A stretch of DNA of 64,000 nt from Brevibacillus migulae (GCF_004521915.1 NZ_SDKD01000011.1:1-64000), one strand, 5' to 3'; positions 53,987-63,905 are shown, counted from the stretch's first letter. Numbers and translations are program-made. The notes: generated from the sequence alone by a model not told the origin.

Positions 53987-54526
53987 TTATTTCGCGTACA
54001 CTTCCGGCTTCAATACGCCGATGAACGGGAGATTGCGATACTTCTCCGCATAGTCCAATCCGTAACCGACGACAAACTCATCCGGAATGGTAAAGCCGCT
54101 GAAATCCGGCGTGATATCCACTTTCCGGCGTTCAGGCTTGTTCAGAAGAGTTACCACTTTCACGGAAGCCGCTTCGCGATGGCGCATCAGCTCCACCAAT
54201 CTGCTGAGCGTCAGCCCGCTATCCATGATGTCCTCTACAATGAGAACATGGCGATTTTGCACGGATGTATCAAGGTCCTTCAAGATCTTGACCATTCCAG
54301 TTGATTCCGTACCTGCGCCATAGCTGGATACAGCCATAAAGTCCATCTCGCAAGGAATGTTCATGTGCCGAACCAGATCGGCCATAAACAGAATCGCTCC
54401 GCGCAGCACGCAGATAACCAAGGGATTTTTGTCCTTGTATTCTGCTGTTAGCGTCGTGCCCAATTCCTGCACTTTTGCTGCGATTTCCTCTGCTGATAGC
54501 AAAATCTCCTTGATGTCGTTATTCAT
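53987..54526 (-). CDS. hpt: hypoxanthine phosphoribosyltransferase
   Basis: Hpt salvages hypoxanthine and guanine to IMP and GMP. The 179-residue protein has the PRPP loop [28 protein letters not shown] and [15 protein letters not shown]. It overlaps tilS by eight bases; both are co-transcribed as in B. subtilis. Confidence 0.97.
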   Translation of the reverse strand: MNNDIKEILLSAEEIAAKVQELGTTLTAEYKDKNPLVICVLRGAILFMADLVRHMNIPCEMDFMAVSSYGAGTESTGMVKILKDLDTSVQNRHVLIVEDIMDSGLTLSRLVELMRHREAASVKVVTLLNKPERRKVDITPDFSGFTIPDEFVVGYGLDYAEKYRNLPFIGVLKPEVYAK

Positions 54527-55949
54527 TTTTAACCTCCTGCCAATCTTCTCCGTACTCTGCTGCTACATACAAAAACCGAGTTGTGTGCTGGTTGACGGCG
54601 GCAACAGCTGCCCTGCGCACACCCGGCACCCACATAATTTCTTCGCCTGCCACAAGAAGCGGCATGCGATCCCGATGCACTTTCGGAACTTTGCAATCGA
54701 TCATCAGTTCCTTCAGTTTTTTGCTTCCCGCTGATCCCAACAAGGTCAGGCGATCCCCTGCTCTCCTGTTACGGACCATCAGTTTACCGGTGAGCTGATC
54801 CAGGTCGAATACGGCTGCATTTACTGGCAGCTTGTCGAATTCGGGAGCTGACTGCAGCACATTGGCATGAAACATCGTTCCGCTTTCCCACACCATCGTT
54901 GTCCCTGGTACAACAAGGTCGTAACAGTATGGGAAGGACTTCGAGTCTGGTAAACCACGGGTAAAGCTTATTCGCTCATAAACCCGTTGGACGAAGACAC
55001 CATCGGGAAGATGAAGCTCCGCTGACGGGTGATCTCCTGTAACGACACGTAAAACAGCCTCCACGTGCTGCGAAGACCACTCTGCCCTTGTAGACAGATA
55101 ACTTAATATTAGAGGAATCATTCTTCTTTGTAAAGCAAGGTCACAACTTTGAAAAGGTTGCACAGCCATACTTATTTTATTCGATTCTTGCTGGACAATT
55201 ACCTGTTGCAGTGCCTTTTTGCTGGCATCATGCAAATACTTTTCGTCAATCTCCGCCGACTTGGCCAACTGCAGAATGTGCTCGCGGTATCGTACGTTGA
55301 TCCCTTCGAAAAGCGGAAGCACATCGAGGCGAATCCGGTTGCGCAAATACTTGCGCGAAGCATTGCTGCTGTCCTCCCGAGGCGACAGCCCGGCCTCCCG
55401 GCAGTACTCCTCCAGCTCGTGGCGAAATACACCCAGCAAGGGACGTACGACTTCAATCTTCCCTTCCACCAGCCATCTTCTGAGGGGAATGCCTGCAAGA
55501 CCGTGAATGCCGGTGCCGCGCAGCATCCGAAACAAAACGGTCTCCACCTGATCATCCCCATGATGGGCCAGCACGACTTTGCGCGCGCCCACCTCTTCGG
55601 CCACCTGCTGGTACAGCTGATAGCGAACCTCCCGGCTGGCTTCCTGGCTTCCCAGACCACTTTCCTCCATATATAAGGAAACGTTGCGCTTAAAGGAATG
55701 ACACGGGATGCTCCATTCTGTACAGACAGTCTGCACATACTCCGCATCAGCATCGGACTCTGCACCGCGAAAGCTGTGGTTCACGTGAACAACGTGGATC
55801 TTCCATCCGTACTGATATTGTTTATTGAGAGACATCAAGATATGCAGGAGAGCCATGGAGTCCGTTCCGCCTGATACGCCCACGACCAAGCTCTCCCCGG
55901 CGGTAAGCAGCCGCTCGTCCTCAATCTGTTTTTGCACGCGTGCCAGCAT
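54519..55949 (-). CDS. tilS: tRNA(Ile)-lysidine synthase
   Basis: TilS changes the wobble cytidine of tRNA-Ile(CAU) to lysidine. The 476-residue protein has the PP-loop [22 protein letters not shown] and [14 protein letters not shown], then the TilS C-terminal domains ([29 protein letters not shown]). It overlaps the small ThrE gene upstream by 29 bases. Confidence 0.95.
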   Translation of the reverse strand: MLARVQKQIEDERLLTAGESLVVGVSGGTDSMALLHILMSLNKQYQYGWKIHVVHVNHSFRGAESDADAEYVQTVCTEWSIPCHSFKRNVSLYMEESGLGSQEASREVRYQLYQQVAEEVGARKVVLAHHGDDQVETVLFRMLRGTGIHGLAGIPLRRWLVEGKIEVVRPLLGVFRHELEEYCREAGLSPREDSSNASRKYLRNRIRLDVLPLFEGINVRYREHILQLAKSAEIDEKYLHDASKKALQQVIVQQESNKISMAVQPFQSCDLALQRRMIPLILSYLSTRAEWSSQHVEAVLRVVTGDHPSAELHLPDGVFVQRVYERISFTRGLPDSKSFPYCYDLVVPGTTMVWESGTMFHANVLQSAPEFDKLPVNAAVFDLDQLTGKLMVRNRRAGDRLTLLGSAGSKKLKELMIDCKVPKVHRDRMPLLVAGEEIMWVPGVRRAAVAAVNQHTTRFLYVAAEYGEDWQEVKNE

Positions 55950-56391
55950 TTCTCGTCACAATTCCTTTCCACACTGAAAAAATGGAGAGCCCGAGTATCA
56001 ATCCCGAAGCAATCGCTCCTGCGATCAGGGACGTGCGCGTCGCCAGCGTAATGCCGCCAAGATCATCTCCATTCACAAAGGACAGCATTGCCTTGTATGC
56101 GACAGAGCCGGGCACAAGCGGAATAATCCCGGCCACACTGAAGTTTGTGGAAGGGACGCGAAGATACACAGAAAACAGCTGGCTGCTCAGCGAAACACCG
56201 GTAGCAGCCAAAAAGGTTGCCACTGTGATAGAAATGCCGTTTCCGATCAGGACATTGTATATGATCCATCCCAGGCTACCCGCGAACCCTCCAGCCAACA
56301 AGGCGCGAATCGGGACGTTAAACAACATGCAAAATGCAACGGTTGAAAAGAAACTGAGAATAAGTCCTTGCCACCAGCCCATCGCCATCAC
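55921..56391 (-). CDS. threonine/serine exporter, small subunit (ThrE C-part)
   Basis: The 156-residue protein has four or five membrane helices and is the YjjB-like half of a split ThrE exporter (the DUF3815 type). The signature VPSTNFSVAGIIPLVPGSVAYKAML marks the family. It overlaps the larger subunit by four bases (ATGA). It lies at the tilS locus, where B. subtilis instead has spoIIE-yabS-yabT directly upstream. Confidence 0.82.
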   Translation of the reverse strand: MMAMGWWQGLILSFFSTVAFCMLFNVPIRALLAGGFAGSLGWIIYNVLIGNGISITVATFLAATGVSLSSQLFSVYLRVPSTNFSVAGIIPLVPGSVAYKAMLSFVNGDDLGGITLATRTSLIAGAIASGLILGLSIFSVWKGIVTRNAGTRAKTD

Positions 56392-57137
56392 CTCGCCAAA
56401 AACAGCAGTGTCACGGTCGCGATGGCCACGGATAATGCGGTCAAGAGGGCCTCGACCCCCCGCGATACCCCTGCCATCAAGTCACCTGCCATCAAATCCC
56501 GCAATGAGTTGGTTACCGCGATCCCCGGGAACAACGGAATCATGGTCCCGATGATCATCAGATCCAGTTGAAGTCGGGCATTCATCTTGTAGCAAACCAA
56601 CGCCAATAAGCCCCCAAGAATGGCGGCAAAAAATTCATTAAAAAATTTCACCCGCAGGTACGGTTCGAAATATCCGACACTTGCATTGACGATCATCCCG
56701 GCAACACCCGCGATGATAATCTCAATCACGCCTGCTCCGAAAAGCGCAGCAAAGGCTCCGCTGGAAACACTAGCTGCCACATTTTGCAGCCAAGCCGGAT
56801 AAATCGGCTTTTTTTGATCAATTTCCTGCAATTGCAAATAAGCTTGAGGCAGCGTAATTTTTCCGGATACGTAGTTGCGCGACACTTCATTGACCAGCGT
56901 TACCTTATTCAGGTCGATCGTGCGGATCCTCGTTCGAATCATGCGCGTGTAGTCTTTATCCAAGTAGCAGTAGGAAAGGATAATACAGGTAGGGGTCACA
57001 AAGCTGTTTACATTCTTCATTCCAGCCGCTTTGGCGATCAAAGCCATCGTGTCTTCCGCCCGGTAAGTCTCTCCCCCATTTTTCAGCATGATTTCACCCG
57101 CCAACAGACAGGTTTCCATCACCAATTCATCGGACAC
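56388..57137 (-). CDS. threonine/serine exporter, large subunit (ThrE N-part)
   Basis: The 249-residue protein (YjjP-like) has a cytoplasmic N-terminal part with GEIMLKNGGETYRAEDTM and VNSFVTPT, then five membrane helices containing a LIMIGTMIPLFPGIAVTNSLRDLMAGD signature. It starts with GTG after AGGGTG. With the small subunit it forms a probable amino acid exporter. Confidence 0.82.
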   Translation of the reverse strand: MSDELVMETCLLAGEIMLKNGGETYRAEDTMALIAKAAGMKNVNSFVTPTCIILSYCYLDKDYTRMIRTRIRTIDLNKVTLVNEVSRNYVSGKITLPQAYLQLQEIDQKKPIYPAWLQNVAASVSSGAFAALFGAGVIEIIIAGVAGMIVNASVGYFEPYLRVKFFNEFFAAILGGLLALVCYKMNARLQLDLMIIGTMIPLFPGIAVTNSLRDLMAGDLMAGVSRGVEALLTALSVAIATVTLLFLAR

Positions 57138-57153
57138 CAGCTTTTCACACCCT

Positions 57154-58077
57154 TTATAACCATAGATGATACAGCGTCCCCGCCAACATCAGCATAGAGG
57201 CAACAAAAAGGCCGCCCAGCAGCGCGCTCGCCACGCTTCCACTGCGCCCGCGCTTGGATGGAGGCGTCACATTTCGCTGTCTGATAGCCGCCATTAATTC
57301 CTGCTTCATCATCATTGCTTGCGGATACTTTCCATACAGCGCCTTGAGAAGCGGTGCGCGGTATGGGTAAAGATTGTCATTTTCCCGTATTATATCACAG
57401 AGGTCCTGGATCGTCCTTTTTTCATGACCGACTTTTTTCCATCGCGCCTCGTTCGTCATCAGGCGAATCATCATCACGCTGACGGAAAACAGATCATACG
57501 CAGCTTCGGCACGCCGGTCTCCTGCCTGCCAGCCGCCCCGATCGTATTCCTCGGTAAATTGGCGTACCGCATTGCCCATTTTGGTAACGCCGCCGAAATC
57601 GACGAGACGCAGCTGTTTGTTGGCGCTCATCATCATGATATTTTCCGGCTTCAGATCGCCAAACACCCAGCCTTGGCCGTGCAGTGCATGCAAATGAGCG
57701 AGCAATTGGACAGCCAGGACCGGCACCCACTCCACGCCAACACGTGCAACATAGCGATCCAGCCTTTCCCCTTCCAGGTACTCCATGCTGTAAAAGGTGC
57801 AATTTTGCCCATCGATGGTAAGGTCGTCGACATCGCATAAGAGCGGCCCGATCTGTTGCTTGGGAAGCTGTTGCACGCTTTTGAGCATATTCACTTCCAT
57901 GAGCAGATCCAGGGGATCAAGCCCGATTTTCACCGCAAGCTTTTTGCCTGCTTGCTCCGCCAAATAAACAGCGCCGTTCGCCCCTTGACCCAAGGGACGA
58001 ACGACACGATAACGCTTGTGATTCCATTTGCCTGAAAACTCGCCAGGCAGCTTTGGAAAAGCAGGATTAGAATACAT
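57154..58077 (-). CDS. yabT: membrane Ser/Thr protein kinase (YabT-like)
   Basis: The 307-residue kinase has a Gly loop (PLGQGANGAVYLA), lysine AVKIG, catalytic FGDLKPENI and metal site DFGG, and a C-terminal membrane helix preceded by a basic stretch. The family includes B. subtilis YabT, a spore kinase active near DNA. The HRD motif reads FGD rather than HRD, as in YabT-type kinases. Overlaps the vWA gene by 11 bases. Confidence 0.85.
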   Translation of the reverse strand: MYSNPAFPKLPGEFSGKWNHKRYRVVRPLGQGANGAVYLAEQAGKKLAVKIGLDPLDLLMEVNMLKSVQQLPKQQIGPLLCDVDDLTIDGQNCTFYSMEYLEGERLDRYVARVGVEWVPVLAVQLLAHLHALHGQGWVFGDLKPENIMMMSANKQLRLVDFGGVTKMGNAVRQFTEEYDRGGWQAGDRRAEAAYDLFSVSVMMIRLMTNEARWKKVGHEKRTIQDLCDIIRENDNLYPYRAPLLKALYGKYPQAMMMKQELMAAIRQRNVTPPSKRGRSGSVASALLGGLFVASMLMLAGTLYHLWL

Positions 58078-58837
58078 GATCCTCTAGGTAACCGTCCATT
58101 TCATCATCCCGTTTCCCTGTACGTTCGTGGCGGTAGCGATCCTCCAGGGAAGTTGGCATTGGAACATCCTCGAACAGAGCAATCGCCTCTACGATGGCAG
58201 GCCCCGACGGAGTAAGACCGCTCATCGTCAGCCCTTCTGTCAGCTGATGCGCTTTTTCCACCTGTTCGGTCCACGGAATCCGGACATCCAGATGCTGATG
58301 TTTCCCAGGAAATGAACAGACGGCCATCTGGCTGCGGCCACTCCGTGAGCGAAGGCTGATGCTGAAATCATGAATTGCCTGTTGAACGGCAGGCAGCTTC
58401 GATTTCATGCTGGCTGACGTATCCACGAGCATGACCACATTCATACTGCTGCGTTCACCCAGCTCGTCTACCATCCCCGCTACCTGAATCCGCTTTTCGG
58501 GAGTCAATTGCTCCAAAGCGGAATCTCCCAAAATGTCTTTCAATTCTTTATTTACAACTTGATGAATGGTTCGGGTCATCGCTTTTCGCGTCAGCATCTG
58601 GACTGTCTGTGCCAATTGCGCGGGGTATACGATGTCACTCAAACCGCCGCCCGCTTCTGCAATCTCCCGAATTTCCCGAATCCCTTGCTCACCAATTTCA
58701 TTCCGTTCGACGACGCCAATCACATTCACGGTGATGCCTTGCTCTCTGGCCAGCGTGGCGGCAGCTACTGGGCTGATCCCGCTGTTGGAGCAACCGTCCG
58801 TTACCAACAATATTTGCCGAAGTGTAGGTTCTTTCAT
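58067..58837 (-). CDS. yabS: vWA-domain protein (YabS-like)
   Basis: The 256-residue protein has a MIDAS motif DTSASM in MNVVMLVDTSASMKSKLP and a second related half at the N-terminus (LLVTDGCSNSG). No membrane helix is evident. In B. subtilis it is next to spoIIE and yabT and expressed during sporulation. ATG has GGGGAGG upstream. Confidence 0.83.
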   Translation of the reverse strand: MKEPTLRQILLVTDGCSNSGISPVAAATLAREQGITVNVIGVVERNEIGEQGIREIREIAEAGGGLSDIVYPAQLAQTVQMLTRKAMTRTIHQVVNKELKDILGDSALEQLTPEKRIQVAGMVDELGERSSMNVVMLVDTSASMKSKLPAVQQAIHDFSISLRSRSGRSQMAVCSFPGKHQHLDVRIPWTEQVEKAHQLTEGLTMSGLTPSGPAIVEAIALFEDVPMPTSLEDRYRHERTGKRDDEMDGYLEDHVF

Positions 58838-58941
58838 CTCGATAACCTCCCCGTCTTTTACAGACTACCGACTATTGCTAATCGTTTTTCTATCAGTATC
58901 GACGGGGGGATGGAAAATCATACCTTACGGGAAGTCGTTGT

Positions 58942-61416
58942 CTAACTGACGATCCGTGGCCGCTCTACCCGATCCATGCCCTGCACCTGAATGGAGGACC
59001 ATTGCGGCACAAAGCGATCGATTCTGGCTACCAAGACCGTCATGTCATCGACGATCTGGCCGGAATGCTGGAAGATGACTTTTTCCAACAGACGGTCTGC
59101 TACCTCTTGCGGCTCATCCGTGTCGAGCTCAGCGATCATCCGCCTCATCCACATCTGCCGGTTTTCGATATGGCGCGGTGCATCGTAAATCCCGTCTGAC
59201 ATCATTACCAGCAGGTCACCCGGTTTCAGCGTCCGCGTCACCACATCCACTTCGATTTCTTCCAAAATACCGGCGGGCAAATTATTGGCCGTCACGGTGA
59301 TCACTTCCGAACCCCGCTTGATAAAGCTGGGGGTGGAACCGATCTTTACGAATCGGGTATGAGCTGTCTGCAGATCAATCAGTGCCAGATCTACCGTGGC
59401 AAACATCTCATCCGTCGAGCGAAGAGCCAACACAGAATTGATCGTCTTGATCGACAGCTTTTCATCCATGCCCGACTTCAGCAGCTGCTGCAGGATATCC
59501 AAGGCGGATTGGCTCTCCAGATAGGCTCGCTCGCCATTGCCCATGCCGTCGCTGATCGCTAATGCCATCTTCCCGTTGCCCAGATCCATCGTCTTGAAGC
59601 TGTCTCCGGAAAGGAGCTTGCCATCCTTGGCCGCACCGGCTACGCCGATATCGATCTCATAGGTTCGCGCGGAGCCCAGGCACATTTTGCAGGTGCCATC
59701 CTTGAATGCTTCGCAATGCCGCTCTTTGACGACAATGTTTTCACCCAAAATATCGGTAATGAGCGGTGCGACGATCTTGGCGCACTCATCCCGTCCATAG
59801 CAGGTCGGCTGGATAATTTCGATATCGACTTTCCCTTCCTCCAGACTGTGTATATCCACGCGCCGCACGGAAAGGCCCAAACCTTCCAGCGCTCTCGTTA
59901 CTTGCTTTTCCTGAAAACTCAGCTCGATGCCCTCCCGTTGAATTTCCCGGGCAAAGTCGCTCATCACCCGGGAAACCCCGGAGAGCTGATCCGCGACGAG
60001 CTTTCGGCTTTCATGAACCTGTTTCTTTAATTGGTTATAGGATTGAAACCGTTCATACTCCTGCTCCATCGTCGTGAGCACCTTATCTGTTTTGACACAT
60101 TTTCGTTCCCAATCGCGCGGGACAACCATCCCTGCCATTGTCCCGGCTTCCATCATATGTTCCATCATGGCGCGCATCGCTTGATAGGTTGCCTGCGTCT
60201 CGCGCTCCCAGCATTGCTCTTTTTTCCAGCAGCGCTCGCAGGTGAACTCGGTTACCCTGCTCAAGAAAATATCGACCTGCTCTTCTTTCGCCGCAGGTTC
60301 TGCTGTCTGGGCAAAGCTGCGCGACAGCTGTGTAAATAAATCAGAGAATTGACGGATCTTTCCAGCGGTGACGTCACGTACATGCCGCATGTATTCTTGA
60401 TGGGATTGCATGTTTTCGGCTGTCCCCGGAATAAATCGGGCAACCTTCTTCCACACCACGGCTGGTGTCAGAATGAAAAGGAGGATCGCCAAGGACGTCT
60501 CGATCAAGGAAAGCGGCAGTGTATCCTCCGCTCCCCCATATATCGCGAGAATCGCGGTTCCGAGCAAAAGACCTGCGGAGACGCCAACCTTCCCACCTTC
60601 CCGTAGCAATCCGGCGAGCAATCCGGAAAACGCAAGCAGGTTGATCTGCTGGAGAGCGTTTACATTCGCCAGACTGAGAATCAATCCGCTGACGACGCCG
60701 ACTGCAGCACCGACTGTCCCGCCTCCGGCAAAAGCAAACAGCAGCAATAAATAACGTGAAAGGATATGCTCCATGGAGACACCTTCGACTACCCAACCAA
60801 CGGTACCTGTCATCAGAGATGCCAGCAGGATCACCAGGGAGACGATTTCTTCATTTTTTAACGGTTCGTATGGTTTGGCCAAATGAATGATCGACAAGGA
60901 TTGAATGAAAATCAAAGTTAAGACAAAGCCGAGAATGGACTCTACGGCAACCATAACCAGGCTATAGGTAGATATCTGGTTGGTGATCGTATCAAACAGC
61001 ATGTGGCTGGCAAAAAGAGTGATCAGCACGATTAACGGTGTTCGGGAAAAATCTTTTCGTGGAAAGCGTTCTGTGAACCGGCAGACAATGAGTGACACCG
61101 CCATGCTCAGAACCGCTTCCAATCCAACAGGCAAAGAGTGAGAAAAAGCGCCCAATGCCATTGCCAGCGCACTCACCAGCAGATGATCGCGCCGAACATA
61201 ATACATCACGATGAAGTAAGGAACAACGAACGGAGTCAGTTCCTCAAGGATGAGAGCTCGTCCCAACAAAAACCCCATTAACATCGGAAGCAGCTTATAG
61301 CGCTGTCCGATTTCAGCGATTCTCTCCCCCCACGACCCTGTTGCTTGCGTCCACTGCTGACTCATTTTTTGTGTCCACGCTTGTCCCATGTCAGAAACAT
61401 TTTTATTGATGATCAT
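58942..61416 (-). CDS. spoIIE: stage II sporulation protein E
   Basis: SpoIIE is the PP2C phosphatase that dephosphorylates SpoIIAA to activate sigma-F in the forespore and aids polar septation. The 824-residue protein has ten N-terminal membrane helices (about 40-330), a central FtsZ-interacting region, and a C-terminal PP2C domain (KMALAISDGMGNGERA, LLVMMSDGIYDAP). Start ATG has GGTGG upstream. The promoter has the 21-bp spacing of Spo0A-activated promoters. Confidence 0.97.
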   Translation of the reverse strand: MIINKNVSDMGQAWTQKMSQQWTQATGSWGERIAEIGQRYKLLPMLMGFLLGRALILEELTPFVVPYFIVMYYVRRDHLLVSALAMALGAFSHSLPVGLEAVLSMAVSLIVCRFTERFPRKDFSRTPLIVLITLFASHMLFDTITNQISTYSLVMVAVESILGFVLTLIFIQSLSIIHLAKPYEPLKNEEIVSLVILLASLMTGTVGWVVEGVSMEHILSRYLLLLFAFAGGGTVGAAVGVVSGLILSLANVNALQQINLLAFSGLLAGLLREGGKVGVSAGLLLGTAILAIYGGAEDTLPLSLIETSLAILLFILTPAVVWKKVARFIPGTAENMQSHQEYMRHVRDVTAGKIRQFSDLFTQLSRSFAQTAEPAAKEEQVDIFLSRVTEFTCERCWKKEQCWERETQATYQAMRAMMEHMMEAGTMAGMVVPRDWERKCVKTDKVLTTMEQEYERFQSYNQLKKQVHESRKLVADQLSGVSRVMSDFAREIQREGIELSFQEKQVTRALEGLGLSVRRVDIHSLEEGKVDIEIIQPTCYGRDECAKIVAPLITDILGENIVVKERHCEAFKDGTCKMCLGSARTYEIDIGVAGAAKDGKLLSGDSFKTMDLGNGKMALAISDGMGNGERAYLESQSALDILQQLLKSGMDEKLSIKTINSVLALRSTDEMFATVDLALIDLQTAHTRFVKIGSTPSFIKRGSEVITVTANNLPAGILEEIEVDVVTRTLKPGDLLVMMSDGIYDAPRHIENRQMWMRRMIAELDTDEPQEVADRLLEKVIFQHSGQIVDDMTVLVARIDRFVPQWSSIQVQGMDRVERPRIVS

Positions 61417-61453
61417 GTTCGCACCACCCCGTTCTGATTTTCATGTGGTTCTC

Positions 61454-61521
61454 ATTATAAAGAGTGGGCTTTGTAAAATATGTCAAAATAACGATTCCCA
61501 TTCAAGAAATCGTCCGACAAA
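61454..61521 (-). promoter_or_regulatory. spoIIE promoter with Spo0A boxes
   Basis: TTGACA (61481-61486) and TATAAT (61454-61459) are 21 bp apart, the odd spacing of Spo0A-activated sigma-A promoters in B. subtilis (spoIIG, spoIIE). 0A-like boxes are TTTGACA over the -35 and TTTGTCGGA (61513-61521) upstream. Confidence 0.8.
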
Positions 61522-61573
61522 TTCTATGAAAAACTTTGTAGGATGAAGTGGAGGTTGTGGCCATAGTGGTTGG

Positions 61574-61780
61574 GGAAGGGAAAAACGGGCGAGGCTGCGT
61601 TCTTGCCCCACCCGCAGGGGGATGAAAACTGTCCGGTTCCGCTTGCAAAAGCGGTACGTCACGCAAAAGTTTCGGGGAAGCAAATTCAACGTAGAGGTTG
61701 CGCGACAAGCGTGTACCGCTTTTGCAAGCTCCACCTCGGTAGGTGTGGCAAAGACTCCGCCCGTCCCGTTTTTCCCTTCC
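61574..61780. repeat. large inverted-repeat element 1
   Basis: The ends are perfect 16-bp inverted repeats (61574-61589 with 61765-61780). Inside, a second perfect 17-bp pair joins 61641-61657 with 61713-61729. The intervening arms also match imperfectly, so a long hairpin could form. Together with element 2 it fills most of an 838-bp gene-free gap. Confidence 0.85.
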
Positions 61781-61868
61781 TCGCCGATCTTTTACTGTAA
61801 TCCATTTCAAAGATCTAATCGAAATGACACTTACTATTTTTTATCTTTAAAATGCCTCTGCATCGACA

Positions 61869-62065
61869 GAGAGCATGTTTCCTTGCCAAGCGACTTGCGG
61901 AGCCCTGCCCAGCGGAGCAAGGAAGAGCGGGAAACAGGAGCGCAACCTGTCCGAGCTGCGGAGCAGCTACTGCTTTTGCGTCTCCCCCGCGCTTGCTTGC
62001 GGAGCGGACAGTCCTAACCCACAGCGGGGCGGAGAATCCGAGCGCAGACAAGGAAACATGCTCTC
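61869..62065. repeat. large inverted-repeat element 2
   Basis: The ends are perfect 17-bp inverted repeats, GAGAGCATGTTTCCTTG (61869-61885) and its complement (62049-62065). The interior is GC-rich with several GCGGAGC-type words and local hairpins such as AGCTGC-gga-GCAGCT. I see no gene here. Confidence 0.85.
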
Positions 62066-62091
62066 CCCACCACGGCAGCCTAAAAAAGGAC

Positions 62092-62126
62092 AAAAAAATA
62101 CCGACGTTTTAGGCGTTCAACGTCGG
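62092..62126 (-). terminator. terminator after the yabR-like gene
   Basis: A perfect 8-bp stem, CCGACGTT and AACGTCGG, is followed by TATTTTTTT on the minus strand. Confidence 0.85.
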
Positions 62127-62254
62127 CCGGCAGGTGATTCGCGCTCGGTGATACGGGCTTATAATATGTATATTCGTCATCAATAGAAAAGTACCTTCCT
62201 TTTTTTCTCGCCAATTTGCGCATTTTTGGATGGAAGTTGCTGCCACCAGCAAAA

Positions 62255-62638
62255 TTAGCGACCGCGCCCTTTTTTGTCCATGTTTTTTCGTAAAGGAGAT
62301 AGCCGATCCTCACTGTCTTTCAGGAAGCGATTTAGTTTATCTTCAAAGTTTTCTACACGTTCGCGAGGAGAACGGTTCGGGGGTCGTCGTTCCGGTTTGT
62401 CAGGACGGTCAACAGCCTTTTTGATCGACAAGCCGATCTTTCCTTCCCGAATATGCAGCACTTTCACGGTGACGGTATCCCCAATTTTCAAGTGTTGGTG
62501 AATGTCGGTCACATACGCCTCAGCAATTTCGCTGATATGGACGAGGCCGGTGGACCCGTCAGGAAGCTCGACAAATGCACCAAATTTTGTAATACCCGTG
62601 ACTTTTCCGACCAGTTTGCTGCCTACCTCAATTCCCAT
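62255..62638 (-). CDS. yabR: S1-domain RNA-binding protein (YabR-like)
   Basis: The 127-residue protein has one S1 domain (about 3-75: VGSKLVGKVTGITKFGAFVEL, GLVHISEI) and a basic, Arg/Pro-rich tail (RPPNRSPRERVENFEDK). Such proteins bind RNA; a role with ribosomes is likely but not proven. It follows divIC as yabR does in Bacillus. Confidence 0.92.
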   Translation of the reverse strand: MGIEVGSKLVGKVTGITKFGAFVELPDGSTGLVHISEIAEAYVTDIHQHLKIGDTVTVKVLHIREGKIGLSIKKAVDRPDKPERRPPNRSPRERVENFEDKLNRFLKDSEDRLSPLRKNMDKKGRGR

Positions 62639-62693
62639 GAACGCGGAAAGCCTCCCTCATGCATAAAGAATGTTCCACCAGGAATGATCGACC

Positions 62694-62999
62694 TTACTCT
62701 GGAATCACATATATTTGCTCACCCGGCTTGGACAAGAAATACTCCTTGCGCGCAAGCTCGGCGATGTACTCTTTATCATTCAATCTGCTCACTTTATAGG
62801 TGAGCTCTGCTTGTGTCTGCTTTATCTCGGTTGCCTGTTGGCGAAGCGTCTCCAATTCTTTTTCCTTCTCAGACAAGATGCCGCTTTGCAAATAGGCCGT
62901 ATAGCCCGTCCAGACGGCAAAGCACAGCACAAAGAACATGACGAGACGTATTCTGCGCTTTTGTCCTTGCTTATTAGATGGGGATGCGTTGCTGCTCAT
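62694..62999 (-). CDS. divIC: septum formation initiator DivIC
   Basis: DivIC is a bitopic division protein that works with DivIB and FtsL. The 101-residue protein has a short basic cytoplasmic end, one membrane helix (RLVMFFVLCFAVWTGYTAYL) and an extracellular coiled coil with a heptad pattern. The ATG at 62999 has AAGGTGG eight bases upstream; a TTG at 63020 does not. Confidence 0.93.
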   Translation of the reverse strand: MSSNASPSNKQGQKRRIRLVMFFVLCFAVWTGYTAYLQSGILSEKEKELETLRQQATEIKQTQAELTYKVSRLNDKEYIAELARKEYFLSKPGEQIYVIPE

Positions 63000-63020
63000 C
63001 GTTGAATCCACCTTTGCCAA

Positions 63021-63593
63021 TTATTCCTGTTTGTTCCTTGGACGTATCCATTTCTTCACGTCTGCCCAAAATCCTTTTCCACGACGATGGATTTTTCTCC
63101 CTACATTATGACCCCATTTTTGCACAGGAGCAATCGGAATTTGCAGGATTCTCCACAAGAATTGAAAAATTCCTAGAATCATGGTGATCAAAAAACTGAG
63201 CAGCATGCCGATAAGTCGATAAATGAAGAGAATGGGACGTACAATCAAGGTATCGATGATCAGCATGACCGTGCGAAACAGCCATTGCGCAAATCGGATC
63301 GCCGCTTGGAGAAATTGGACGTACTGCTTGCTCCCCAACAAGAAGTACAACCATGCTCCTCCAAACAGCCCGATAAAGATCGGAAAGCGAACGACACCAT
63401 TGTTCACGTAAGCCAGAATCCAAAAGACAAACCCAACGCTGACAAGCCAGAAAAGGACATCCAGCAGGAATACCAGCCACGCGGGAAAGCGTCCTCTCCC
63501 CCGGAATACCTGATAGGTGTCGTATCCCATGCCCATCAGCAAGCCACAGACCGACATGGAAAAAATCGTCTGTAATTGAACACTGATGCTCAC
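63021..63593 (-). CDS. yabQ: spore cortex biosynthesis protein YabQ
   Basis: The 190-residue membrane protein has about five helices in its first two thirds, with TMGYDTYQVFRG-like GMGYDTYQVFRGRGRFP near the start, and a basic tail. B. subtilis YabQ is needed for cortex formation in the outer forespore membrane. The GTG start overlaps yabP by four bases. Confidence 0.92.
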   Translation of the reverse strand: MSISVQLQTIFSMSVCGLLMGMGYDTYQVFRGRGRFPAWLVFLLDVLFWLVSVGFVFWILAYVNNGVVRFPIFIGLFGGAWLYFLLGSKQYVQFLQAAIRFAQWLFRTVMLIIDTLIVRPILFIYRLIGMLLSFLITMILGIFQFLWRILQIPIAPVQKWGHNVGRKIHRRGKGFWADVKKWIRPRNKQE

Positions 63594-63874
63594 TTGAACA
63601 ACTTACCGAAGAATCCCCGCGACCGATCTCCGGCTTGCCCCTGCTCAAGATATCCCATCTCGTGCACCAACCCTTCGATTGCCACTTCCCCTGTTTCCAA
63701 GCTCAAGTTTTTCATATGCAAATTTTGCCCGCGAATGGTGAGAAATCCAGCTTCCGTTTCCAGCAGGAATTCCTCGCTGTCGAAGCTTTCCACATTCTTC
63801 ACCCCGGATATTGCCAAACTGCGCCGATTGATCATGACGATCTCGTGACGCGGTTTTTTCGTATGCTCGTTCAT
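63590..63874 (-). CDS. yabP: sporulation protein YabP
   Basis: The 94-residue protein has the YabP/YqfC fold (INRRSLAISGVKNVESFDSEEFLLET, GFLTIRGQNLHMKNL). YabP and YabQ form an operon for cortex formation. The ATG at 63874 has GGGAGG upstream; a reading 11 codons longer is possible but lacks a ribosome site. Confidence 0.92.
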   Translation of the reverse strand: MNEHTKKPRHEIVMINRRSLAISGVKNVESFDSEEFLLETEAGFLTIRGQNLHMKNLSLETGEVAIEGLVHEMGYLEQGQAGDRSRGFFGKLFK

Positions 63875-63905
63875 CGAAAGACCTCCCTCAACCGATTCTT
63901 GTACC

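Noticed and set aside
61560..62070. tRNA genes in the spoIIE-yabR gap, as in B. subtilis
   Set aside because: I looked for tRNA-like sequence and a 3' CCA-bearing acceptor stem on both strands and saw none; the hairpins are too long for tRNA.
61483..62186. Several short frames in the spoIIE-yabR gap
   Set aside because: They coincide with the inverted repeats, have no ribosome site and are of low-complexity composition. I treat the gap as non-coding.
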